A DNA stretch of 5,555 bases from WQUF01 sp031549525 (GCA_031549525.1 JAVBPQ010000084.1:1-5555), one strand, 5' to 3'; counted from the stretch's first letter, positions 1 to 5,555 are shown. Translations and numbers: made by a program. The notes: a model not told the origin generated them from the sequence alone.

Positions 1-329
1 TATATAGAAGGCTTGATAAGGATAATAAGCTAGTAAAAGAAACCCCTGAGACGAAGATTGAGAGGGTTAAGAGCATGGTTCAAAGCAGTCTAAATCTCAC
101 CATAACTGTGCCAATGAGATATGTAAATGATTTTTTGACGCTTCTTGTGAAGTATAAAAGAGACACAGCTCTAAGCAATCCCACAGCCGTTTGCAGAGCA
201 TTCTTTAAGTTAAGCTATAATGATCGCCATATGATGCAGTATGTAAATCGAGGCCTTGCTGATCAAAATGTTTTAGATAAATTAAAAGCAAAGAAGTTTG
301 ATGATGTAATAGCAAAGATAGTGAGATAA
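1..329 (+). CDS. 3' end of an unrecognised protein gene (partial)
   Basis: The reading frame is open from base 3 to the TAA at 327-329 and continues past the left edge, so the true start is probably outside the window. The visible part is about 108 residues, hydrophilic and rich in Lys, Asp and Arg, with no membrane segment or signal peptide. It looks mostly helical and ends in a basic tail (KAKKFDDVIAKIVR). An internal ATG at 75 has a possible ribosome binding site (GAGAGG at 60-65), which would give an 84-residue protein. The 24 codons before it also read like coding sequence, so the longer reading is preferred. I do not recognise the family and assign no function. It is separated from the metabolic genes downstream by about 530 bp and is probably not part of that operon. 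Confidence 0.6.
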   Translation, partial: YRRLDKDNKLVKETPETKIERVKSMVQSSLNLTITVPMRYVNDFLTLLVKYKRDTALSNPTAVCRAFFKLSYNDRHMMQYVNRGLADQNVLDKLKAKKFDDVIAKIVR

Positions 330-345
330 TTAAGACAACTTAATA

Positions 346-405
346 TTGGATTTTTAAACAAAGCAAAATCCAGCACATAACTTCCCTTTTTTGAGAATAA
401 AAAGG
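346..405 (+). other. two weak hairpins after the first gene, possible weak terminator
   Basis: Two short inverted repeats follow the first gene. TTGGATTTT (346-354) pairs with AAAATCCAG (365-373), nine pairs including one wobble, with a 10-nt loop. CCTTTTT (385-391) pairs with AAAAAGG (399-405) around a 7-nt loop. Neither has a GC-rich stem followed at once by a T run, although a T6 run lies at 387-392 between them. They may weaken read-through from the first gene, but a classical terminator is not demonstrated. Confidence 0.3.
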
Positions 406-511
406 ATTTAGGAGAACATGCCCATTTTTCTGCAAAAAAAGTAGAAAATATAAAAATAATATTAAAATAGATATAAATATGCTAATGTTGTTTTAAATTG
501 ATTAAGTAGTT

Positions 512-733
512 TTAATTACTTCTTAATTTAAATTTACACTTACAATGGTTAGCCTTTTTATCTTTAAGAGAGTAGATAGTTTGAATAGCTCCTTCAAAGG
601 ATGCGTAATAAACTCTTCCACCTTGAAGATAAATATCACCTGATGTTGAAGTTGGAGTTTGTAGACTAAAATCTATTAGATCTCCTACAAGTTCTCCAAT
701 ATTATCATATGGTAAATTTGTATATATTTTATA
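512..733 (-). pseudogene. decayed fragment of an unknown protein gene
   Basis: On the minus strand a frame ending in TAA (512-514) reads as a plausible globular protein for 67 codons back to base 715. It includes LPYDNIGELVGDLIDF, then GDIYLQGGRVYYASFEG and IQTIYSLKDKK. Alternating hydrophobic residues with Gly and Tyr suggest beta strands, perhaps one blade or repeat of a larger beta-rich protein. The frame stays open to about base 791, but upstream of 715 it becomes low-complexity Ile/Tyr/Asn/Leu typical of translated AT-rich noncoding DNA. It has no ATG, GTG or TTG start and no ribosome binding site. The best reading is the 3' remnant of a gene whose 5' part was lost. The last residues (NHCKCKFKLRSN) may also be out of the original frame. 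Family not identified. Confidence 0.4.
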
Positions 734-746
734 GTAAATGTAATTT

Positions 747-780
747 AAATAAATGAATATAAATAAATGAATATAAATAG
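747..780. repeat. 14-bp AT-rich tandem repeat, about 2.4 copies
   Basis: The unit AAATAAATGAATAT occurs perfectly at 747-760 and 761-774, followed by a partial third copy (AAATA) from 775. It sits just past the decayed minus-strand fragment and about 25 bp upstream of the proposed ade promoter. It may be slippage in AT-rich DNA, or an AT-rich element upstream of a promoter. Confidence 0.75.
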
Positions 781-804
781 AAATGTATATTTAGAAGTAC
801 AATG

Positions 805-833
805 CTTTTAAAAAAACGAAAATAAGCTATAAT
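805..833 (+). promoter_or_regulatory. probable sigma-A promoter for ade
   Basis: A perfect -10 box TATAAT lies at 828-833. Seventeen bases upstream, 805-810 (CTTTTA) is a poor match to the -35 consensus, so the promoter is supported mainly by its -10 box and the AT-rich upstream DNA. Transcription would begin near base 840, giving a leader of about 20 nt that just includes the ribosome binding site. That leaves no room for a riboswitch. Confidence 0.5.
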
Positions 834-844
834 AGATTATAAAT

Positions 845-853
845 AAAGGAGGT
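845..853 (+). promoter_or_regulatory. ribosome binding site that fixes the TTG start of ade
   Basis: AAAGGAGGT is a near-perfect Shine-Dalgarno sequence. It lies 7 nt before TTG at 861. The ATG at 854-856 is too close to it and reads only six codons before a stop. A TGA at 855-857, in frame with ade, rules out any start further upstream. Confidence 0.85.
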
Positions 854-860
854 ATGATTT

Positions 861-2651
861 TTGAAAGAAAATAATTTATTAAAGGATGTTTCTTTAAAAC
901 TTGTTGAAGTTGCTATGGGTAGAAGATTTGCAGATACTGTGATTAAAAATACAAAGCTTGTAAATGTTGTAACTCGTGAAATTTTAGAGAATATAGATAT
1001 AGCTATATATTCAGGGAGAATTGCTCTTGTAGGTGATGCAAGCCATACCATTGGGGAAGGTACAAATATTGTAGATGCATCTGGACTTTATGCTGTACCT
1101 GGATTTATGGATGGGCATATGCATATTGAGAGCAGTATGATGAATGTGTGTGAATTTGCAAAGGCAGTTGTGCCATGTGGGACAACTACAGTATTTGCAG
1201 ATCCTCATGAGATAGCTAATGTATTTGGAACAAAAGGTGTGAAGCTCATGATTGAAGATTCAAAGAAGGTGCCTTTGCGCTGCCAAATAGCTATGCCTTC
1301 ATGCGTTCCTGCAGTATCTTTTTTTGAAGATAGCGGAGCTACCATAAGTTCTTTAGATGTTAAAGAGTTTATGGAATATGATGAAGTTTGTGGGCTTGGT
1401 GAGCTTATGAATTTTCCTGGAGTACTAAATGGTGATGAGAATATGCATCAAGAGATTTATGCTACATTAGACAGCAAAAAAATAATAACTGGGCACTATT
1501 CTATGCCTGAAACAGGTAGAGGATTAAATGCATACATAGCATCAGGAGTTAGATGTTGCCATGAATCTACAAGAAAAGAAGATGGTCTTGCAAAGATGAG
1601 GCTTGGAATGTATCTTCAAATACGTGAAGGTTCTGCTTGGCATGATTTAAAAGAGGTAGTTAAATCAATAACTGAAAATAAATTGGACACAAGATATGCA
1701 ACATTGATAAGCGATGATACTCATCCTGATACTTTAATCAATGAAGGTCATTTAGATCATATTGTTCGTGTGGCCATAGGTGAAGGTGTGGACCCAATCA
1801 CTGCAATTCAGATGGTGACTATAAATGTGGCGCAATGTTTTAAAAAGGATGATGATTTAGGGATAATAGCACCTGGACGCTTAGCGGATATACTTTTAAT
1901 TTCTGATTTAGAAAAAATCGATATAAAGAAAGTTTTCATAGAAGGGAAGATTGTTGCAGAAAATAAAAAACCTCTATTTGAATTTGAAAAGACAAATTAC
2001 AAAGACTGGGTTAAAAATTCTGTTAAGCTTGTAAAGCCTTTAACTCCAGAGGATTTTAAGATTGAAGCACCAAAAGATAAACAGGGTTTTGTAAAAACTA
2101 GGGTTATGGAGATAATCGAAGTAAAAGTAGGAACTTATGCAAGAGAGATAGATTTAAAGATAGAGAATGGATTTATAAATGCAGATTTATCTCAAGATGT
2201 TATAAAAGTCGCTGTCATTGAAAGGCATAAGATGACTGGAACTATGGGTAAGGGTTTTGTAAAAGGCTTTGGTTTAAAAGAAGGAGCTGTTGCCTCAACT
2301 GTTGCTCATGATGCTCATAACCTTTTGGTAGTTGGATTAAACGATGAGGATATGGCACTTGCAGCAAATACACTGGCTGATGTAGGGGGAGGAATGGTAG
2401 CTGTAAAGAATGGAAAGGTTATTGCACTACTAGAGCTTCCTATTGCAGGACTAATGTGCGATAAAGATGTGGAATATGTAGCTAAAAAAGTTAAAGACTT
2501 AGATAATGCTTGGAAAGAGCTTGGATGTTTGTTGCATTCTCCATTTATGACCATGGCTTTAATATCCCTTGCAGTGCTTCCTGAGCTTAGATTAACTAAC
2601 CGAGGGCTTATCGATACCATAAATTATAAATTTACTGAGCTATTTGTCTAA
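861..2651 (+). CDS. ade: adenine deaminase
   Basis: This cytoplasmic enzyme hydrolyses adenine to hypoxanthine and ammonia in purine salvage. The 596 residues match the bacterial Ade family (B. subtilis AdeC is slightly shorter) of the amidohydrolase superfamily. The metal-binding core starts with PGFMDGHMHIESSM (H86, H88, E90), followed by GTTTVFADPHEIANV (H116), GLGELMNFPG (E181), ITGHYSMP (H212), CCHEST (H234) and SDDTHPD (D285/D286). PITAIQMVTINVAQCF and GIIAPGRLADILLI close the barrel and its beta sandwich. The C-terminal domain typical of Ade is complete, with VASTVAHDAHNLLVVG (478-492) and ADVGGGMV (507-513). Translation starts at TTG, behind a strong ribosome binding site. It is the first gene of the + strand series. 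The next gene is 79 bp away, so it may share a transcript with the kinase genes or be separately controlled. No frameshift or missing catalytic residue is seen. Confidence 0.95.
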   Translation: MKENNLLKDVSLKLVEVAMGRRFADTVIKNTKLVNVVTREILENIDIAIYSGRIALVGDASHTIGEGTNIVDASGLYAVPGFMDGHMHIESSMMNVCEFAKAVVPCGTTTVFADPHEIANVFGTKGVKLMIEDSKKVPLRCQIAMPSCVPAVSFFEDSGATISSLDVKEFMEYDEVCGLGELMNFPGVLNGDENMHQEIYATLDSKKIITGHYSMPETGRGLNAYIASGVRCCHESTRKEDGLAKMRLGMYLQIREGSAWHDLKEVVKSITENKLDTRYATLISDDTHPDTLINEGHLDHIVRVAIGEGVDPITAIQMVTINVAQCFKKDDDLGIIAPGRLADILLISDLEKIDIKKVFIEGKIVAENKKPLFEFEKTNYKDWVKNSVKLVKPLTPEDFKIEAPKDKQGFVKTRVMEIIEVKVGTYAREIDLKIENGFINADLSQDVIKVAVIERHKMTGTMGKGFVKGFGLKEGAVASTVAHDAHNLLVVGLNDEDMALAANTLADVGGGMVAVKNGKVIALLELPIAGLMCDKDVEYVAKKVKDLDNAWKELGCLLHSPFMTMALISLAVLPELRLTNRGLIDTINYKFTELFV

Positions 2652-2730
2652 ATAATAAGAAAGGAGAGAACATTTAACATAGTTTGCTATAGTTTGCTTA
2701 AGTGGACAATGTTAAGTATTGTGAGCTAAA
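2652..2730 (+). promoter_or_regulatory. structured leader between ade and dhaL
   Basis: This 79-bp gap is longer than the others in the series and is structured. A strong Shine-Dalgarno-like AAGGAGAG (2661-2668) has no start codon at a usable distance. ATAGTTTGCT is repeated in tandem at 2679-2688 and 2689-2698. ATTTAACAT (2672-2680) can pair with ATGTTAAGT (2709-2717), nine pairs with one wobble, around a 28-nt loop. No T run follows, so it is not a normal terminator. A short frame, ATG at 2709 (or TTG at 2694) to TAA at 2727-2729, ends one base before the dhaL ATG and could couple translation. The function is inferred; the repeats are directly visible. Confidence 0.45.
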
Positions 2731-3363
2731 ATGGTTATAACAAAGGATATTTTTAGCCATATGTTGTTAAGAGTATGCGATCTTTTTGAAGAAAACAGTC
2801 TATATCTTTGCGAATTAGATTCTAAATTTGGTGATGGAGATCATGGTATAACTATAAAAAAGATAGCCCATATTATAAATAACAAGGTACAGGATTGGAA
2901 AGAAGAATCTATATGCAGTTTTCTTGAGGATTTAAGCGAAGAAATAATGTCCATTGGAGGAGGCTCAGCAAGCTCTCTCTATGGTGTTTTTTTCGAAGGA
3001 CTTGCAGGGCCTTTAAAACATGTAAGCAATATAGATGCTTCTATGTTAAAGAATATGTTAAATAGCTGCAGAGAAGCTATGTATGAAGTGACTAGAGCAA
3101 GACTTTGCGATAAGACCATGATGGATGCCCTTATCCCTGCTGTAGATGATGCTATGAAAGCTTCTTGTGACATCATGGAGATATTAAACGCTGCTGAAGA
3201 GGCTGCAATAAATGGAGCTGATTTAACTGAAAATTATGCTGCAAAATATGGTCGTTCTAAGAATTATAAAGAAAAATCGATAGGGACGAAAGATCCAGGT
3301 GCTGTGAGCATTTCTTTGCTTTTTAGAGGATTTAAAGAAGGGTTTAAAACTTGTAGAGGCTAA
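2731..3363 (+). CDS. dhaL: DhaL-type subunit of a dihydroxyacetone-like kinase
   Basis: This is the nucleotide-binding subunit that phosphorylates the ketone held by DhaK. It has 210 residues, the same length as E. coli DhaL as I recall it. The magnesium/nucleotide aspartates are at the same positions (D30, D35, D37) in LDSKFGDGDHG. CDKTMMDALIPAV (126-138) and YGRSKNYKEKSIGTKDPGA (173-191) match family blocks. The glycine-rich loop reads SIGGGSASSL (74-83), where DHA-specific DhaL usually has GGASGPL, which suggests a different substrate or partner. The ATG at 2731 has only a weak GTGAG site. An in-frame TGA at 2722-2724 blocks any upstream start, and the alternative ATG at 2761 would lose ten residues. 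It precedes dhaK, the reverse of the E. coli dhaKLM order. No DhaM is seen, so whether ATP or a phosphotransferase protein is the phosphate donor is open. Confidence 0.88.
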   Translation: MVITKDIFSHMLLRVCDLFEENSLYLCELDSKFGDGDHGITIKKIAHIINNKVQDWKEESICSFLEDLSEEIMSIGGGSASSLYGVFFEGLAGPLKHVSNIDASMLKNMLNSCREAMYEVTRARLCDKTMMDALIPAVDDAMKASCDIMEILNAAEEAAINGADLTENYAAKYGRSKNYKEKSIGTKDPGAVSISLLFRGFKEGFKTCRG

Positions 3364-3373
3364 TAATAATTTA

Positions 3374-3382
3374 GAAGGGGTG
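3374..3382 (+). promoter_or_regulatory. ribosome binding site of dhaK
   Basis: GAAGGGGTG, with core AAGGGG at 3375-3380, lies 7-9 nt before the ATG at 3390. It supports that start; the spacing and purine run are normal for the group. Confidence 0.6.
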
Positions 3383-3389
3383 TATTTTA

Positions 3390-4382
3390 ATGAAAAAATT
3401 TATCAATGATCCAGCTAATTTAACAAAGGAGCTTTTAGAAGGGTTTGTTTTAGCAAATGAAGATTTAGTTTCGATGGAACCTGGAAATTTAATTGTAAAT
3501 AATAGATTAAAGGATGCAGACCGTGTTACTATTGTAACCCAAGGAGGAAGCGGTCATGAGCCTGCGCTTTCAGGATTTGTGGGTGAAGGTATGGTAGATA
3601 TTTCTGTAGTTGGGGATATTTTTTCTGCTCCTGGACCTAAAGCTTGTATCGATGCAATTAAAATGGCAGATAAAGGTAAAGGCGTGCTCTATATAGTGTT
3701 AAATCATGCAGGTGATATGTTAACTGGAGATCTCACTATGAAAGCTTGCAAAAAAGAAAATCTAAATGTTATAAAGGTTGTTACTCAAGAAGATGTAGCT
3801 AATGCTCCAAGGGAAAATAGCTCTGACAGGCGTGGGCTTGTAGGTTGTGTTCCTACTTATAAGATTGCAGGTGCTGCAGCTTCAGAAGGTAAATCACTAG
3901 AGGAAGTAGCTGCTATTGCAGAGAGGTTTGCAAATAATATGGCTACTCTTGCTGTGGCTGTTAAAGGTGCCACTCACCCTGGGACAGGAAATATGCTTGC
4001 TGATTTAGGCGAAGATGAGATGGAAATTGGAATGGGGCAGCATGGAGAAGGTGGCGGCGGAAGACAGACCATGAAAACTGCAGATGAAACTGCTATAATA
4101 ATGGTGGATGCTCTTTTAAAGGATTTATCTATTAAAGAGGATGAGAAGATCATGCTCATCTTAAATGGCACTGGAGCTACAACTCTCATGGAATTGTTTA
4201 TAATATATAGAAAATGCGCTGAATATTTAAAGGAAAAAAACATAGAGATTGTTGCAAAATATGTAGGTGAGCTTTTGACAGTCCAAGAACAAGCTGGATT
4301 CCAGATGTTTATGGCGAAAATGGATGATGAATTGTTGCATTATTGGAATGCCCCTTGCAACACTCCATATTTTAAAAAATAA
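3390..4382 (+). CDS. dhaK: DhaK-type substrate-binding subunit of a dihydroxyacetone-like kinase
   Basis: DhaK binds a hydroxymethyl ketone covalently through a histidine and presents its hydroxyl to the phosphate carried on DhaL. The 330 residues cover the whole DhaK domain. Landmarks fall at the E. coli positions: GGSGHEP with H56, NHAGDML with D109, and GMGQHGEGGGG with the substrate-binding H218. SSDRRGLVG (144-152) and the C-terminal LNGTGATTLMEL (258-269) and APCNTP (321-326) are also typical. The E. coli protein is about 25 residues longer, mainly through an insert in its C-terminal half. The gene lies 26 bp after dhaL and 15 bp before the LsrF-like gene, so the three are almost certainly co-transcribed. 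The substrate need not be dihydroxyacetone: relatives act on erythrulose and other ketoses, and the LsrF-like neighbour argues for a larger ketose or dione. Activity is expected because all key residues are present. Confidence 0.92.
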   Translation: MKKFINDPANLTKELLEGFVLANEDLVSMEPGNLIVNNRLKDADRVTIVTQGGSGHEPALSGFVGEGMVDISVVGDIFSAPGPKACIDAIKMADKGKGVLYIVLNHAGDMLTGDLTMKACKKENLNVIKVVTQEDVANAPRENSSDRRGLVGCVPTYKIAGAAASEGKSLEEVAAIAERFANNMATLAVAVKGATHPGTGNMLADLGEDEMEIGMGQHGEGGGGRQTMKTADETAIIMVDALLKDLSIKEDEKIMLILNGTGATTLMELFIIYRKCAEYLKEKNIEIVAKYVGELLTVQEQAGFQMFMAKMDDELLHYWNAPCNTPYFKK

Positions 4383-4397
4383 ATAAGAGGTAATTTT

Positions 4398-5273
4398 ATG
4401 GCTGAAAAGGATGAAAATTTAAATGTAAAGAATTATTCCCTTGATATTCCCCATACAGGGAGCTTTCATGTGAAGGGAATGGACCATGTGGATTGGGGAA
4501 TGAAGGATAGGCTTAGCAGGATTTTTAACCCTAAGACTAAGCGCACGGTTATGTTAGCATTTGACCATGGATACATAATGGGACCTACATCTGGGCTTGA
4601 AAGGATGGATATCATAATTCCAAAGCTTGCTCCTTTTGTAGATGTCTTTATGGCAACTAGAGGTGCAATACGCACATGTGTACCTCCAAATTTCAATAAA
4701 GCTGTTGCGCTTAGGTGCTCAGCTGGTAGCAGTGTTCTTGATGAGGATATGAGTCATGAGATAATAGGGGTGGATGTTGAAGATGCAATAAGGATAAATG
4801 CATCTTGTATGGCTATCCAAACTTTTATAGGGACTAAAGGTGAAAAGAGCAGCATTGAAAATCTATGCAGGACTGTAGATATGGGAAATCGCTATGGAAT
4901 ACCTACTTTAGGTGTGGTTGCTGTTGGGAAAGATATGGAGCGAACCACAAAATTCTTTCTTCTTGCAACTCGTATGCTCTCTGAATTTGGAGCTCAGATA
5001 ATTAAAAGTTATTATTGTGAAGATTTTAAAAATGTTGTAGCTGCATGTCCTGTTCCTATTGTGGTAGCAGGAGGAAAGAAGCTTCCTGAAAAAGATGCAC
5101 TTCATTTGACTTATTGTGCTATAAGAGATGGTGCTGCTGGTGTTGATATGGGAAGAAATATCTTTCAGGCTGAAGACCCCTTAGCTATGGTCCTTGCTAT
5201 CAATAAAATAGTTCATGAAAATTTAAATGATGATTTAGCTTATGAGTTCTATTTAGATGTTAAGGGTAAATAA
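4398..5273 (+). CDS. lsrF: LsrF-like thiolase/class I aldolase family protein
   Basis: In E. coli LsrF transfers the acetyl group of 3-hydroxy-5-phosphonooxypentane-2,4-dione to CoA, giving acetyl-CoA and dihydroxyacetone phosphate at the end of AI-2 breakdown. This protein has 291 residues, the same as E. coli LsrF as I recall it, and aligns along its length. DWGMKDRLSRIFNPKT (32-47) is nearly identical. VMLAFDHGY carries the catalytic histidine (H57; H58 in E. coli). GAQIIKSYY carries the catalytic lysine K203. PVPIVVAGGKKLPE and GVDMGRNIFQ form the phosphate-binding end of the barrel. It lacks a signal peptide and should be cytosolic. The ribosome binding site is AAGAGGTAA just before the ATG. 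None of lsrK, lsrG, lsrR or the lsr transporter is visible, so the true substrate may be a relative of the AI-2 intermediate or a ketose 1-phosphate. The symbol reflects family, not proven function. Confidence 0.88.
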   Translation: MAEKDENLNVKNYSLDIPHTGSFHVKGMDHVDWGMKDRLSRIFNPKTKRTVMLAFDHGYIMGPTSGLERMDIIIPKLAPFVDVFMATRGAIRTCVPPNFNKAVALRCSAGSSVLDEDMSHEIIGVDVEDAIRINASCMAIQTFIGTKGEKSSIENLCRTVDMGNRYGIPTLGVVAVGKDMERTTKFFLLATRMLSEFGAQIIKSYYCEDFKNVVAACPVPIVVAGGKKLPEKDALHLTYCAIRDGAAGVDMGRNIFQAEDPLAMVLAINKIVHENLNDDLAYEFYLDVKGK

Positions 5274-5277
5274 ATTT

Positions 5278-5286
5278 AAAAGGAGG
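5278..5286 (+). promoter_or_regulatory. ribosome binding site of the VOC-fold gene
   Basis: AAAAGGAGG is a full-strength Shine-Dalgarno site 7 nt before the ATG at 5294. It is the strongest site in the dhaL-dhaK-lsrF series and suggests high expression of the downstream protein. Confidence 0.75.
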
Positions 5287-5293
5287 TTTTAGT

Positions 5294-5555
5294 ATGGCTG
5301 CAGAATATATGCACATTGGAATTCCTATTACCAACAAGAAAAAAGGGATGACTTATTCTGAAGATATGAAAATATGGATGTCAAATCCTGATGATTATGA
5401 TTATAAAATAGAATATTTAAAATTTGAAGAGGGAACCCCTTTTCCTGAGATAATGCATAAAAATCCTCATATTGCATTTAAAGTAGATGATGCAGAACCT
5501 TACTTAAAGGATGCAGATCAGGTTATCTTTGGACCTTTAGATATTGGAAATGGAG
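5294..5555 (+). CDS. VOC-fold (glyoxalase-like) protein, N-terminal part
   Basis: The gene starts 20 bp after the LsrF-like gene and runs off the right edge; 87 complete codons are visible. The start MHIGIP (H7) is the usual first strand of vicinal-oxygen-chelate proteins, where the histidine often binds the metal. It is followed by KIEYLKFEEG (38-47) and NPHIAFKVDD (57-66, with H59), typical of the pairing strands of one beta-alpha-beta-beta-beta module. VOC enzymes use a divalent metal to isomerise, epimerise or cleave substrates through enediolate intermediates. A kinase/thiolase operon handling diones or ketoses would fit an isomerase or epimerase role. That role is inferred from context; the C-terminal half with the remaining metal ligands is not in view. 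Confidence 0.68.
   Translation, partial: MAAEYMHIGIPITNKKKGMTYSEDMKIWMSNPDDYDYKIEYLKFEEGTPFPEIMHKNPHIAFKVDDAEPYLKDADQVIFGPLDIGNG

Larger units (their letters stand above)
330..860. other. 531-bp stretch without an intact gene
   Basis: This spacer is very AT-rich. From left to right it holds two weak hairpins (346-405), a featureless A/T-rich stretch (about 440-510), the minus-strand gene remnant (about 512-733), a 14-bp tandem repeat (747-780), and the likely ade promoter and ribosome binding site (805-853). I see no tRNA, no conserved riboswitch core and no CRISPR repeats. It marks a boundary between the unrelated first gene and the operon starting at 861. Confidence 0.6.

Noticed and set aside
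1..329. Transposase or phage identity for the first gene
   Set aside because: The visible C-terminal part shows no catalytic motif, zinc finger or terminal inverted repeat that would support a mobile-element call.
418..444. Short frame of eight codons (ATG at 418) behind AGGAGA at 410-415
   Set aside because: Too short to support, in AT-rich spacer with poly-A codons, and with no regulatory role visible for the genes downstream.
600..860. Purine riboswitch upstream of ade
   Set aside because: I see none of the conserved purine aptamer core or its two stem-loops, and the proposed transcription start near 840 leaves only about 20 nt of leader.
854..874. ATG just after the ade ribosome binding site as the ade start
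   Set aside because: It is out of frame with ade, too close to the Shine-Dalgarno core, and stops after six codons. TTG at 861 has the right spacing and opens the full enzyme.
2315..2620. Antisense open frame of about 100 codons inside ade
   Set aside because: It lies wholly within a well-conserved enzyme gene, has a Ser/Ala/Pro-rich shadow composition and no ribosome binding site. The same applies to the other antisense frames inside ade, dhaL, dhaK and the LsrF-like gene.
2672..2717. Rho-independent terminator after ade
   Set aside because: The stem is AT-rich with a long 28-nt loop and no T run follows it, so termination is not supported.
2761..3363. Alternative dhaL start at the second ATG (2761)
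   Set aside because: AAAGGAT at 2742-2748 is a fair site but lies 12 nt away, and the protein would lose the first ten residues. The start at 2731 places D30, D35 and D37 exactly as in E. coli DhaL.

Overview
The window is AT-rich (roughly one third G+C by eye), uses many AGA, ATA and TTA codons, and has strong AGGAGG-type ribosome binding sites and one TTG start. This points to a low-GC Firmicute, most likely a Clostridium-like anaerobe. The species cannot be named from the sequence alone.

Layout: (1) bases 1-329 hold the 3' end of an unrecognised gene cut by the left edge. (2) Bases 330-860 have no intact gene. They contain weak hairpins, a decayed minus-strand gene fragment (about 512-733), a 14-bp tandem repeat and a likely promoter. 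(3) From 861 to the right edge five genes lie on the + strand with no convincing terminator between them: adenine deaminase (ade, TTG start), a DhaL-type kinase subunit, a DhaK-type kinase subunit, an LsrF-type thiolase/aldolase, and the start of a VOC-fold (glyoxalase-like) protein that runs off the window. The last four are tightly spaced (15-26 bp) and look like one transcription unit. A 79-bp gap with unusual repeat structure separates ade from dhaL.

How the genes may work together: DhaK and DhaL together form a kinase for hydroxymethyl ketones. LsrF in enteric bacteria splits a phosphorylated C5 dione, derived from the quorum signal AI-2, into dihydroxyacetone phosphate and acetyl-CoA. 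All key residues of the E. coli proteins are kept, at the same or nearly the same positions, so all three enzymes should be active. None of the other lsr genes (kinase LsrK, LsrG, transporter, regulator) and no DhaM is visible. The combination therefore suggests a small-ketose or AI-2-like degradation pathway in which a DhaK-type enzyme replaces LsrK and the VOC protein may isomerise or epimerise the intermediate. Adenine deaminase next door fits a by-product theme: adenine is released together with the ribosyl moieties that become AI-2 or 5-deoxyribose in SAM metabolism. That link is inference, not shown by the sequence.
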